Below are positions 1 to 6,394 of a DNA stretch of 13,993 nt, piece after piece. Where the stretch lies: assembly GCA_949127685.1 (NCBI GenBank), contig CASBPW010000068.1, positions 1 through 13,993 on the forward strand, written 5' to 3'. Position 1 is the first letter of the stretch. Each line of letters starts with the position of its first letter. The notes under the pieces were generated by a model, which was given only the letters and a program-made list of their open reading frames with translations, was not told where the DNA came from and did no database searches. A program made the translations under genes and the position numbers. Source of the stretch: Candidatus Sivonenia alaskensis PMM_0068 (GTDB lineage: Bacteria; Cyanobacteriota; Cyanobacteriia; Gloeobacterales; PMM-0068).

Positions 1-1013
1 AAAGCCGTCCATCCTTTGAAGCGTTGCTTAAAGACATCGCCTAAAGATTTATAGAGGCTTCCCAGTTCTTCAGCATTTCCTAGCCGTTCCCCATACGGAG
101 GATTACAGATTAGAATGCCCGTTTCGGAGGGAGCTTCTATATCCATTAGGGTGGTTTGGGTAAAGATTACTTGGTCACGCAAGCCACATAACGTTGCATT
201 GGTGCGGGCCTGAGCAAGCATTTCTGGATCGCTGTCACTGCCTAAAATAGGACTTTCGAACTTAGTGCCCTCTCCCTGAGTGGCTTGCTCGGTCAGCTCT
301 TGCCACAGTGGCTGATCAAAATCAGGCCAACCAAAGAAGCCAAAATGCTCTCGAAATGACCCAGGGGCGATGTTCAACGCCTTCAATCCCGCTTCTAAAG
401 GAAGCGTCCCTGAACCACAGAGTGGATCCAGAAAGGGTACTCCGGGTTTCCATTCGGCTAAATCAAGGAGGGCAGCGGCTAAAGTTTCTTTGAGTGGAGC
501 CGCTCCCATCGCAGGACGGTATCCTCGACGATGAAGACTTTCTCCAGAGCTGTCCAGGCTCAAAATACAACGGTCACGGTGGATATGGACGTTCACCCGC
601 ACATCAGGCAAATGGGTATCGACACTGGACCGTTCGCCCTGAGTGTCTCGCTGCTGGTCCACAATCGCATTTTTGACCTGAAGAGCGGTGAAGTGGGTAT
701 GGTTCAACTGGGTACTGCCACTCCCGGTGCAATCTACAGCCAGGGTATGGACAGGCGTTAAATATTCTTCCCAATCAATTTTTTGGACTTCTCGATAGAG
801 CGTTTTGGGGTCGGAGCAAGCAAACTCCCGAATTGGGACCAACACACGAAAGAGCGTCCTAGCCCAAAGATTCACGCGATAGAGGAGGGCTTTATCTCCC
901 TTGAAATGCACGCCCGTGAAATCCTCTCGGATATCCTTTGCCCCTAAACTTTCTAATTCCTTGGCTGCAAGCGGTTCAAGCCCACGGGCAACTGTGGCAA
1001 AGTAAGAATTCAT
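1..1013 (-). CDS. THUMP-domain class I SAM-dependent RNA methyltransferase (3' end cut by window)
   Basis: This is probably an rRNA guanine-N2 methyltransferase of the YpsC / RlmL-N-terminal family, acting in the cytoplasm on 23S rRNA. I translated it from the minus strand, starting at the ATG complementary to 1011-1013. It gives 337 codons without a stop and leaves the window at base 1. The N-terminus (MNSYFATVARGLEPLAAKEL) is the usual opening of the family. Residues about 45-155 fit the THUMP RNA-binding domain. The Rossmann-fold methyltransferase follows, with SAM motif FLDPLCGSGT at 194-203 and catalytic NPPYGER at 304-310. Family members are about 380 residues, so roughly 40 C-terminal residues are missing. 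It is divergent from the small ORF at 1103, with an 89-base gap. The family call is firm; the exact target base is inferred. Confidence 0.93.
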   Translation of the reverse strand, partial: MNSYFATVARGLEPLAAKELESLGAKDIREDFTGVHFKGDKALLYRVNLWARTLFRVLVPIREFACSDPKTLYREVQKIDWEEYLTPVHTLAVDCTGSGSTQLNHTHFTALQVKNAIVDQQRDTQGERSSVDTHLPDVRVNVHIHRDRCILSLDSSGESLHRRGYRPAMGAAPLKETLAAALLDLAEWKPGVPFLDPLCGSGTLPLEAGLKALNIAPGSFREHFGFFGWPDFDQPLWQELTEQATQGEGTKFESPILGSDSDPEMLAQARTNATLCGLRDQVIFTQTTLMDIEAPSETGILICNPPYGERLGNAEELGSLYKSLGDVFKQRFKGWTA

Positions 1014-1102
1014 GGAAACAATAAACCAAGGGATGATCTTGCTCTTCCACCATAGGACAAACCTGCTACGCTGGATCTACAGCCCAGTTACGGAGTGAAG
1101 TC

Positions 1103-1273
1103 ATGGCACAAGAAGCTTCCTGGCGCGCCGAGGGACGGACCAAACCGGGGAAAAACAAATCCCATCACAATACGCCCCGTCGCCATCAGCAACACATCAA
1201 GAAAATCAAGAATGCTGTCAAGCATCTCAAAGACCGCCCACAACCGGGCGGTTTTTTAATGGCTAGAAATTGA
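1103..1273 (+). CDS. Small, very basic hypothetical protein (56 aa)
   Basis: I do not recognise this gene. The 56-codon frame starts at ATG 1103 and ends at TGA 1271-1273. A GGAG at 1092-1095 sits at a good ribosome-binding distance. The product begins MAQEASWRAEGRTKPGKNKS and is rich in Lys, Arg and His, with almost no acidic residues after position 10. Residues about 31-44 could form a basic helix (HIKKIKNAVKHLKD). This composition suggests RNA or ribosome binding, but that is inference. Codons 44-51 form the stem, loop and start of the T-run of an intrinsic terminator, so the mRNA ends at or before the stop codon. Alternatively the real product could be a short non-coding RNA ending at the terminator, with the ORF by chance. 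The SD and the coherent basic composition favour translation. Confidence 0.55.
   Translation: MAQEASWRAEGRTKPGKNKSHHNTPRRHQQHIKKIKNAVKHLKDRPQPGGFLMARN
1233..1257 (+). terminator. Intrinsic terminator inside the end of the small basic ORF
   Basis: A perfect 7-bp GC-rich stem pairs ACCGCCC (1233-1239) with GGGCGGT (1246-1252) across a 6-base loop. It runs straight into six T's (1252-1257). This is a textbook Rho-independent terminator on the plus strand. It lies within the last codons of the ORF at 1103-1273. Confidence 0.85.
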
Positions 1274-1302
1274 TCGGGCTAACTTGGAGGAGGAAGAGAG
1301 AT

Positions 1303-1416
1303 ATGCACACTGAAAAGCCAAAAACTAGAGTCCTGCGGCTAAGTCTTAAAAATCAACAAACACATTTTAAAACTCCTCTGGCTAGGGCCTCTATGCCAAG
1401 AAACCAGAAATTTTAA
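1303..1416 (+). CDS. Doubtful 37-aa ORF with a strong Shine-Dalgarno
   Basis: ATG at 1303 opens a 37-codon frame ending at TAA 1414-1416. A strong purine-rich Shine-Dalgarno, GGAGGAGGA (1286-1294), stands 8 bases before the start, better than most real genes here. The product starts MHTEKPKTRVLRLSL and is basic, with no motif I know. Its second half is encoded by the hairpin at 1355-1428, and the stop codon lies in the 3' arm. It could be a leader peptide or small protein whose translation would open the hairpin, or just chance. I lean towards chance. Confidence 0.22.
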   Translation: MHTEKPKTRVLRLSLKNQQTHFKTPLARASMPRNQKF

Positions 1417-1433
1417 GATGTGTTTGTTTTTTT
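1355..1433 (+). terminator. Long 18-bp stem-loop with T-run
   Basis: AACAAACACATTTTAAAA (1355-1372) pairs along its full 18 bases with TTTTAAGATGTGTTTGTT (1411-1428), using a single G-U wobble. The loop is 38 bases. The 3' arm leads into a run of seven T's (1427-1433), so it can serve as a plus-strand terminator. On the minus strand the opposite arm is followed by TTGATTTTT, so it may work both ways. The AT-rich arms and large loop are unusual for a simple terminator. Confidence 0.6.
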
Positions 1434-1502
1434 ATAATTTCTGTCCCTTATAAATCGCCTTAAGATGTAGCCATATTCCTCTTGGATCAGGTCTAAAGCA
1501 CC

Positions 1503-2381
1503 GTGAGCAACTATAAAAAAAATGCCTATCTTCCCGTAGCCACGCTTGTGGGAATGTTTGCACTCTCTCCTGTCCTGGCGGGACCGACAGCACCCCCCTC
1601 CACTCCAGCACAAACTATGCCAGCTCAACAAACTCCGGTCCAAAAAACTCAAGTTCAACAAACCCAGCTGAATAACCCAAACCAGGTTCTCTCCCCCACC
1701 ATCCTTGCCGGGACCCAAGGAACCGTCACGGTGATGATAACGGCCACGCAAGGACCCACCGCAGGATTTTCCGTATCCGAGAATAAGCAGGTTGCCCTTC
1801 CCGTAGTCGGCCAAATTGGGGATGTCGAACTTCCTCAAGGGACCATGCTGGTGGGCTCTCTCCAACGAATCAATGACAACAGTGGGGTATTGAACTTTAC
1901 GCAAATCCTGCTCAACAACAAGCCCTATCCTGTCAATCTGATCAGTGACCCGATGCCTGCTCAATCGAGACAAGACCAAGAAAAAATGCAGGAATGGTCG
2001 ATGAAAATGCAGGAAAAGACGAGGGCCATGCAAGAGAAGGCCCAAAGTCAAGCCATGGGGCAAGCTTTCAACCCTTTGAGCATGATGAGCATGATCCCCG
2101 TAGTGGGTATGTTTGCCCCCGTAGCAGGGATGTTGGCAGGCGGTGGCGGCGATCCCGGAGAGGAAATGCAAAAAGAAATGCAAGCCATGTATAAAAACAT
2201 GCCCACGATCATGGTGGCAGAAATTGCTCCATTGCAGCAGATTACACTCCACGCAAAAGAAGCAACAGTTCCTCAAGCTATTCCCAGCACAGCGGCCCCG
2301 GTCGTCCCCCAATCTTCGAGTCCGTCGGTAATCACTCCTCCGGCCCCTGCTTCTCAACCCAAGACACCGCCCTCACCCTAA
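1503..2381 (+). CDS. Exported Pro/Gln/Met-rich protein with weak VirB10/TrbI-like core
   Basis: The start is GTG 1503, the only choice that keeps the signal peptide. An in-frame TAA at 1494-1496 excludes an earlier start, and no good SD is visible. Residues 1-26 look like a Sec signal: lysines at 5-6, a hydrophobic stretch, and cleavage after SPVLA. Residues 29-65 are a Pro/Gln/Thr linker. Residues 62-148 read as beta strands, and LPQGTMLVGSLQRINDNSG (110-128) recalls the 'IPQGSRLVG' strand of VirB10/TrbI secretion-channel proteins. Residues 152-235 are Met/Gln-rich and broken by a hydrophobic Met/Gly segment (193-215). PTIMVAEIAPLQQITLHAKE (234-253) could be the last VirB10-like strand. The tail is Pro/Ser/Ala-rich. 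It acts in the periplasm or outer membrane if exported. The VirB10 link is an inference by eye; no secretion genes are adjacent. Confidence 0.72.
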   Translation: MSNYKKNAYLPVATLVGMFALSPVLAGPTAPPSTPAQTMPAQQTPVQKTQVQQTQLNNPNQVLSPTILAGTQGTVTVMITATQGPTAGFSVSENKQVALPVVGQIGDVELPQGTMLVGSLQRINDNSGVLNFTQILLNNKPYPVNLISDPMPAQSRQDQEKMQEWSMKMQEKTRAMQEKAQSQAMGQAFNPLSMMSMIPVVGMFAPVAGMLAGGGGDPGEEMQKEMQAMYKNMPTIMVAEIAPLQQITLHAKEATVPQAIPSTAAPVVPQSSSPSVITPPAPASQPKTPPSP

Positions 2382-2393
2382 TTCATCCACCAT

Positions 2394-2408
2394 GCTCCAC
2401 CTTGGAGC
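2394..2408 (+). terminator. Short hairpin after the exported-protein gene
   Basis: GCTCCA (2394-2399) pairs with TGGAGC (2403-2408) over a 3-base loop, 13 bases after the stop codon. No T-run follows. It could be a weak or T-less terminator for the gene ending at 2381. The rest of the gap to 2543 shows nothing else clear, apart from a weak TCAG/CTGA hairpin followed by CTTTTTG near 2455-2467. Confidence 0.25.
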
Positions 2409-2543
2409 GAGGGGCTATCTTCAAGTAGTGCTGCTGAAAGAAAACTCAGGAAGTCTGACTTTTTGTCTATCGTCACCCCTGCCCTAAAGCATCTTTTTGA
2501 ACTGCTTCACGAAATGTCGGAAGTGTAGGTTTAACAGTTTGAA

Positions 2544-3989
2544 CTATTCGAGAACCCACGTGTCTTTCGAACCACCGCCTTGGGAAGAATTAACCACTAA
2601 AGAATCTTTCTCCAAAGCAACGCGGGTTAGCCCCCCTGGCATCACCCAAATGTCCTGTCCATCATTGAGAATGTAGGGACGCAGATCTACGTGACAGCCA
2701 TAAAAGTTTTCTTCTTCTTCCATATAAGTGGGATGGCGAGAGAAACTGATTACGGGCTGGGCGAGATACTTACGCGGTTCGGCTAACACCCGCTCCCGGA
2801 ATTCCTTGATTTCTGCTTTTGAGGCTCTAGGGCCAATCAACATGCCGTATCCACCAGAATTATCGGCCTCTTTAACTACGAGGTTTTCAAGATTATCAAG
2901 AATGAACTGTTTTTCCTTCTCATCCATTGCGAGATAGGTCTCAATATTCTTGAGAATTGGTTCTTCACTCAGATAATAGCGAATGATATCTGGGACAAAT
3001 TTATAGATGACTTTGTCATCGGCAATTCCGGTACCGATGGCATTTGCCAGCACTACATTACCTTTCTTATAGACCCGCATTAAGCCAGGCACTCCTAGGG
3101 CAGAATCAGGGCGAAATACTTCAGGGTCTAAAAAGTCATCATCAATCCGGCGATAGACTACATCAATTTTTTGTAAACCCGAGATAGTTTTGGCATAGAG
3201 GAAGTCATTTTCTACCACAAGGTCTCGTCCTTCTACCAATTCCACACCCATCTGTAGGGCTAGAAACGCATGCTCAAAGTACGCAGAGTTATACATTCCA
3301 GGCGTGAGAATAACGACGGTAGGGTTTGGGGATGGGTGGACTTTACTTAGCGCATTCAGTAGGCGTGACGGATAATCTACGACTGTGCGGACTCGATGGT
3401 CAGCAAAAACGCTGGAGAAGACCTGTTTCATAATCCGACGGTTTTCCAGGACATAGGAGACGCCGGAGGGAACCCTGAGGTTGTCTTCGAGAACTCGGTA
3501 ATCTCCTTCAGGATGACGGATCAAGTCCGTACCACAAATATGGACATAAACATCTGCGGGTACTTTCATCCCACAAAATTCACGTCGAAACTGTGTAGAA
3601 CTTTCAATGAGCTCGCGTGGAATTACTTTATCTTTGAGAATTTTTTGTTTATTGTAAATATCTTTTAGGAAAAGATTTAGAGCCTTTAAGCGTTGTTTAA
3701 GGCCTGCCTCAAGCACGGTCCATTCCTCTCGCGGAATAATGCGTGGCACAGGATCAAAAGGAAAGACTTTTTCGGTTCCTTCTTGAGAGCCATATACTCC
3801 AAAAGTAATCCCACGGGTCAGCAGTGCTCTATGGGCAGCTTCGACCCGCTCTTTCAAGGCGCCAGGGCCCAAGCTATCTAGGAAGTGTACGAGCTGCTTG
3901 TAGTGAGGACGTGGGATCCCTTCTTCTGTAAACATTTCATCAAAGAAGCCTTGATATTGATATTTTTCAACGAGGGGAGTGGTGACCAT
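2544..3989 (-). CDS. Circularly permuted type 2 ATP-grasp protein
   Basis: This belongs to the CP-ATP-grasp family (older names DUF404/DUF407). Such enzymes are expected to activate a carboxylate with ATP and ligate it to an amine; the true substrate is not established. The 481-residue length is normal and the protein looks complete. Features seen: GVYGSQEGTEKVFPFDP (64-80) and PRIIPREEW (82-90) of the N-terminal part; GDYRVLEDNLRVPSGVSYVLENR (162-184, quoted as GDYRVLEDN then LRVPSGVSYV), the family signature with acidic ligands; ILTPGMYNSAYFEHAFLA (227-244); ANAIGTGIADDKVIY (315-329); VVKEADNSGGYGMLIGP (371-387), a nucleotide-binding glycine-rich loop; and a C-terminal SSQGGGSKDTW. It is soluble. 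It lies 75 bases downstream of the photolyase on the same strand and could be cotranscribed. The partners often found with this family (alpha-E/DUF403 and a transglutaminase-like protein) are not adjacent. Confidence 0.93.
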   Translation of the reverse strand: MVTTPLVEKYQYQGFFDEMFTEEGIPRPHYKQLVHFLDSLGPGALKERVEAAHRALLTRGITFGVYGSQEGTEKVFPFDPVPRIIPREEWTVLEAGLKQRLKALNLFLKDIYNKQKILKDKVIPRELIESSTQFRREFCGMKVPADVYVHICGTDLIRHPEGDYRVLEDNLRVPSGVSYVLENRRIMKQVFSSVFADHRVRTVVDYPSRLLNALSKVHPSPNPTVVILTPGMYNSAYFEHAFLALQMGVELVEGRDLVVENDFLYAKTISGLQKIDVVYRRIDDDFLDPEVFRPDSALGVPGLMRVYKKGNVVLANAIGTGIADDKVIYKFVPDIIRYYLSEEPILKNIETYLAMDEKEKQFILDNLENLVVKEADNSGGYGMLIGPRASKAEIKEFRERVLAEPRKYLAQPVISFSRHPTYMEEEENFYGCHVDLRPYILNDGQDIWVMPGGLTRVALEKDSLVVNSSQGGGSKDTWVLE

Positions 3990-4064
3990 TGGGATAAATC
4001 AGATTGAAGCTAGCCATAACACTACCAAACTCGTCCCGCATATTCAGTTTATCTAAATAAAAAA

Positions 4065-5438
4065 TTAGCTCTTGGCTGCTTTGTATCGTTCTTTATAAAT
4101 CCTCTGCTGAATGGCATGGTCCACCATCGGTTTAGGGTAGCCATAAACTTCTAGGTTTTTACTGCTCAAGATTTCTACAGTTTTTGCTTGTTCTAGCTCA
4201 GGTACCCAACGGCGCACATAGGCCGTTTGCGGGTCAAATCTGTTTGCTTGTGTAACGGGATTGAAGATGCGTAAGGGTTTAGGGTCAGTCCCCATCGAGG
4301 CAGACCACTGCCAACCCCCATTATTGGCCGATTGGTCCCCATCGAGGAGCTTCTGCATAAAGTAGCGCTCTCCCCACGACCAGGGAATCAGCAGGTCTTT
4401 GGTAAGGAAACTCGCCACAATCATCCGAGAACGGTTATGCATCCATCCTGTTTCATTCAACTGACGCATAGCGGCATCGACCATCGGATAGCCTGTTTCC
4501 CCTGCACACCAGCGTTCAAAATATTCTTTATTTTCATCCCATACAAAACTGTTGTACTGCGTCAAATAGTTTTCATAAGCCACGTTTGGAACGTGGAAAA
4601 GAATATGTTTATAAAACTCACGCCAGCAAAGTTCCTGTTGCCAAGTAGTGATCCCCACTGCTTGTCTGTGGAGGAGCGCATGCTCGGTGCATTCCCAAGC
4701 TTTACGAATCCCAAGAACGCCAAATTTCAGATAGGGACTTAGCTGTGAAGTACCTGTATCTGCTGGAAAATTGCGATGTTCATCATAGTCAAAGATGGGT
4801 TTAGCGCAAAATTTATCTAACTGTTCTAAGGCTGCTTTTTCACCTATAGCGGGCAAAGAGATCTGATGACTTAGACCCAACTGCTTGAGCGTGGGAATAG
4901 TCCCTATCTCCAGACTTAAATTGGGAGGCTGAATAACTGTAGGAGTAGGGAGTGGTTTGAGTTTCTTCTGACTGCTCCAGTTTCGCCAAAATGGAGTGTA
5001 AACAGTGTAGGGCTGATTTGATTGAGTCAAGACTGAGCCAGGGCCATGGAGCATTTGATCTTGATGAATGATTACCCGAACTCCCAATTCTTGGAGGGCA
5101 TTTTTAACCGTTTCGTCTCGCTGGCGACTGTAGGGTTCTACATCATCATTCCAGTGAATTTCTTGGATATCTGCTTGCTGTACCAATGCTCGGATCACTG
5201 TTAGCGGTTCCCCCTGGCGTATCCATAAATCTCCTCCCAATGCTCGGTAGTCTTCTCTCAATCGCTGGAGACTCTCCAGGAGAAAGTCTACGCGCACGGG
5301 AGCTATATCCTCAGCCCTCAATATTCCGGGGTCCAAGATGAATAGCGGCAGCAGTGGCTTGCCCTCTGCACTGGCTTGATCAAGGGCTGAGTTGTCATGA
5401 AGCCGTAGGTCACGACGGTGCCAGAGGAGAATAGTCAT
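4065..5438 (-). CDS. phrA: Deoxyribodipyrimidine photolyase (class I CPD photolyase)
   Basis: This is a light-driven repair enzyme that splits cyclobutane pyrimidine dimers using FADH-, with an antenna pigment in the N-terminal domain. The 457-residue protein starts MTILLWHRRDLRLHDN, the standard Rossmann antenna domain (1 to about 130). The FAD-binding helical domain contains TSQLSPYLKFG (230-240), WQQELCWREFYKHI (266-279), GYPMVDAAMRQLNETGWMHN (316-335) and NNGGWQWSASMGTDPKP (372-388). The electron-transfer tryptophan triad of E. coli photolyase (W306, W359, W382) aligns with W300, W353 and W376, so the enzyme should be photoreducible and active. The antenna type (8-HDF, as in Synechococcus photolyase, or MTHF) cannot be told by eye. 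A TTAGGAC lies just before the ATG. It is divergent from the cyAbrB/Doc genes with an 81-base gap. Confidence 0.96.
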   Translation of the reverse strand: MTILLWHRRDLRLHDNSALDQASAEGKPLLPLFILDPGILRAEDIAPVRVDFLLESLQRLREDYRALGGDLWIRQGEPLTVIRALVQQADIQEIHWNDDVEPYSRQRDETVKNALQELGVRVIIHQDQMLHGPGSVLTQSNQPYTVYTPFWRNWSSQKKLKPLPTPTVIQPPNLSLEIGTIPTLKQLGLSHQISLPAIGEKAALEQLDKFCAKPIFDYDEHRNFPADTGTSQLSPYLKFGVLGIRKAWECTEHALLHRQAVGITTWQQELCWREFYKHILFHVPNVAYENYLTQYNSFVWDENKEYFERWCAGETGYPMVDAAMRQLNETGWMHNRSRMIVASFLTKDLLIPWSWGERYFMQKLLDGDQSANNGGWQWSASMGTDPKPLRIFNPVTQANRFDPQTAYVRRWVPELEQAKTVEILSSKNLEVYGYPKPMVDHAIQQRIYKERYKAAKS

Positions 5439-5460
5439 GTCCTAAGTCTAAGGCGTCTCT

Positions 5461-5491
5461 AGGGTTTAAGGCCAACCCTGAAGCTTATACT
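5461..5491 (+). promoter_or_regulatory. Promoter and inverted repeat (possible operator) before the cyAbrB-Doc-pgsA genes
   Basis: AGGGTT (5461-5466) and AACCCT (5474-5479) form a 6-bp inverted repeat with a 7-base spacer, extended by one G-U pair. A good -10 hexamer TATACT lies at 5486-5491, 28 bases before the start codon at 5520. No convincing -35 is seen; the repeat occupies that place. This is where a toxin-antitoxin autorepressor would bind. The repeat is also close to the start of the divergent photolyase gene (5438), so it could influence both. Confidence 0.4.
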
Positions 5492-5519
5492 GGAGGCAAG
5501 ATATAGAAGTTGTAGATTT

Positions 5520-6002
5520 ATGGTCCCCACAACTAGTGAAGCACTACTGAAAAAAGTCGAAGAGCTCAAAGGCACACCAAAAAAGGAAATGGCTCGCACG
5601 CTAGGTTTTGTATCCAAAACCAAAACAGGTCAAGAGCGGGTCAAACTTGCCTCTTTCATGAATGCTTTGTTGGAAGCAAAGGGTGTTGGCTTTGGCGGAA
5701 GTTCTGAACGTGATGGACGAGGTGGACGTTCTGCCTCTTATCGCATCCAAGTTCAACAGAATGGCAACTTGTTGGTGGGCGCAGCCTATACCCGCGAGAT
5801 GAACCTAGAGCCTGGTACAGAGTTTGAGATCCAGCTTGGACGGAAACATATCAAATTAGTCAAAGTCTCTAGCAGGGAGCACCCGCCCTTAGATCAGAAA
5901 GCCAGTGCGGAGAACCTGAGCTCAGATTACGATGCAGCGATGCAAGCCTTCGCCCAGATCAATGCAAAGTACCACAATGTATTCCGTGAACTAGCGAAGT
6001 GA
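5520..6002 (+). CDS. cyAbrB-family DNA-binding protein with extra C-terminal helix; putative antitoxin
   Basis: Residues 1-116 follow the cyanobacterial AbrB (cyAbrB, Sll0359/Sll0822-like) pattern: ALLKKVEELKGTPKKEMART (8-27), a KTKTGQERVKLASFMNALLE segment, the DGRGGRSASYRI strand (65-76), and the AbrB hairpin NGNLLVGAAYTREMNLEPGT (81-100) with EFEIQLGRKHIKLV (101-114). cyAbrB proteins regulate carbon and nitrogen genes in cyanobacteria. Unusual here is a tail of about 44 residues: a polar linker, then a helix DYDAAMQAFAQINAKYHNVF (136-155) ending RELAK. From memory this resembles the C-terminal neutralising helix of antitoxins paired with Doc. Its stop codon overlaps the GTG start of the Doc-like gene by 4 bases (GTGA), so the two are translationally coupled. 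I infer an antitoxin and autorepressor role. No strong SD is seen; GGAGG at 5492-5496 is too far upstream. Confidence 0.85.
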   Translation: MVPTTSEALLKKVEELKGTPKKEMARTLGFVSKTKTGQERVKLASFMNALLEAKGVGFGGSSERDGRGGRSASYRIQVQQNGNLLVGAAYTREMNLEPGTEFEIQLGRKHIKLVKVSSREHPPLDQKASAENLSSDYDAAMQAFAQINAKYHNVFRELAK

Positions 6003-6394
6003 AAGAACCACGCTGGGTGCCAGAATCAGCAGTAGAAGAAGCCCATAAAGTACTCATAGAGCAATATGGCGGCTCATTAGGACTGAGAGATGCAGGGGGA
6101 CTCTCATCAAGTATGGATAGAGCAAAGAACCTTTTTTACTACACAGGTGCTAATCTACCTCAACTGGCTGCTGCTTATGGCCATGGATTAGCTAAAAATC
6201 ATTGCTTCATTGATGGCAACAAACGAATAGCTTTTGCTGTGATAAATATGTTCCTTCGAATGAATGATTATGAACTTGTTGTGACAGAACAAGAAGCTGT
6301 GAACATGATGCTAAGAGTGGCATCTAGCGATGCAACGCAAGAAGATTTATCAGGATGGATTGCAGAAAATATTCAGTCCAAGCCACTTCTATGA
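5999..6394 (+). CDS. doc: Doc (death-on-curing) family Fic-fold toxin
   Basis: The 131-residue protein has the full Doc signature: GGSLGLRDAGGLSSSMDRAK (24-43) near the N-terminus and the Fic loop HCFIDGNKRIA (68-78). H68, F70, D72, N74, K75 and R76 match HxFx(D/N)(A/G)NKR. Doc of phage P1 phosphorylates EF-Tu and stops translation; the NKR form, rather than GNGR, points to kinase-type Doc rather than AMP-transferring Fic. All key residues are present, so it looks active. The GTG start overlaps the stop of the cyAbrB-like gene, and the next in-frame ATG is too far inside the protein. Its own TGA (6392-6394) overlaps the ATG of pgsA. By my count 6001-6360 is about 42% G+C, which looks lower than the neighbouring genes and may indicate transfer. 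It is normal length for Doc. Confidence 0.92.
   Translation: MKEPRWVPESAVEEAHKVLIEQYGGSLGLRDAGGLSSSMDRAKNLFYYTGANLPQLAAAYGHGLAKNHCFIDGNKRIAFAVINMFLRMNDYELVVTEQEAVNMMLRVASSDATQEDLSGWIAENIQSKPLL

Noticed and set aside
308..761. Three short plus-strand ORFs
   Set aside because: All lie opposite the THUMP methyltransferase, whose minus-strand frame is open through this stretch and has clear motifs.
1039..1072. Promoter TTGCTC / TACGCT for the small basic ORF
   Set aside because: The spacing of 22 bases is too long and both boxes are weak.
1413..2357. 314-codon minus-strand ORF opposite the exported-protein gene
   Set aside because: Its product is a His/Arg/Leu/Gly-rich jumble with no motif. 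The plus-strand frame has a signal peptide and coherent domains, so this is a shadow.
4332..4742. 136-codon plus-strand ORF
   Set aside because: It lies wholly antisense to the conserved FAD domain of the photolyase and has no recognisable domain.
6355..6390. 12-residue upstream extension of PgsA
   Set aside because: It would overlap the Doc gene by 40 bases. The ATG at 6391 gives the normal family N-terminus and a typical ATGA overlap.
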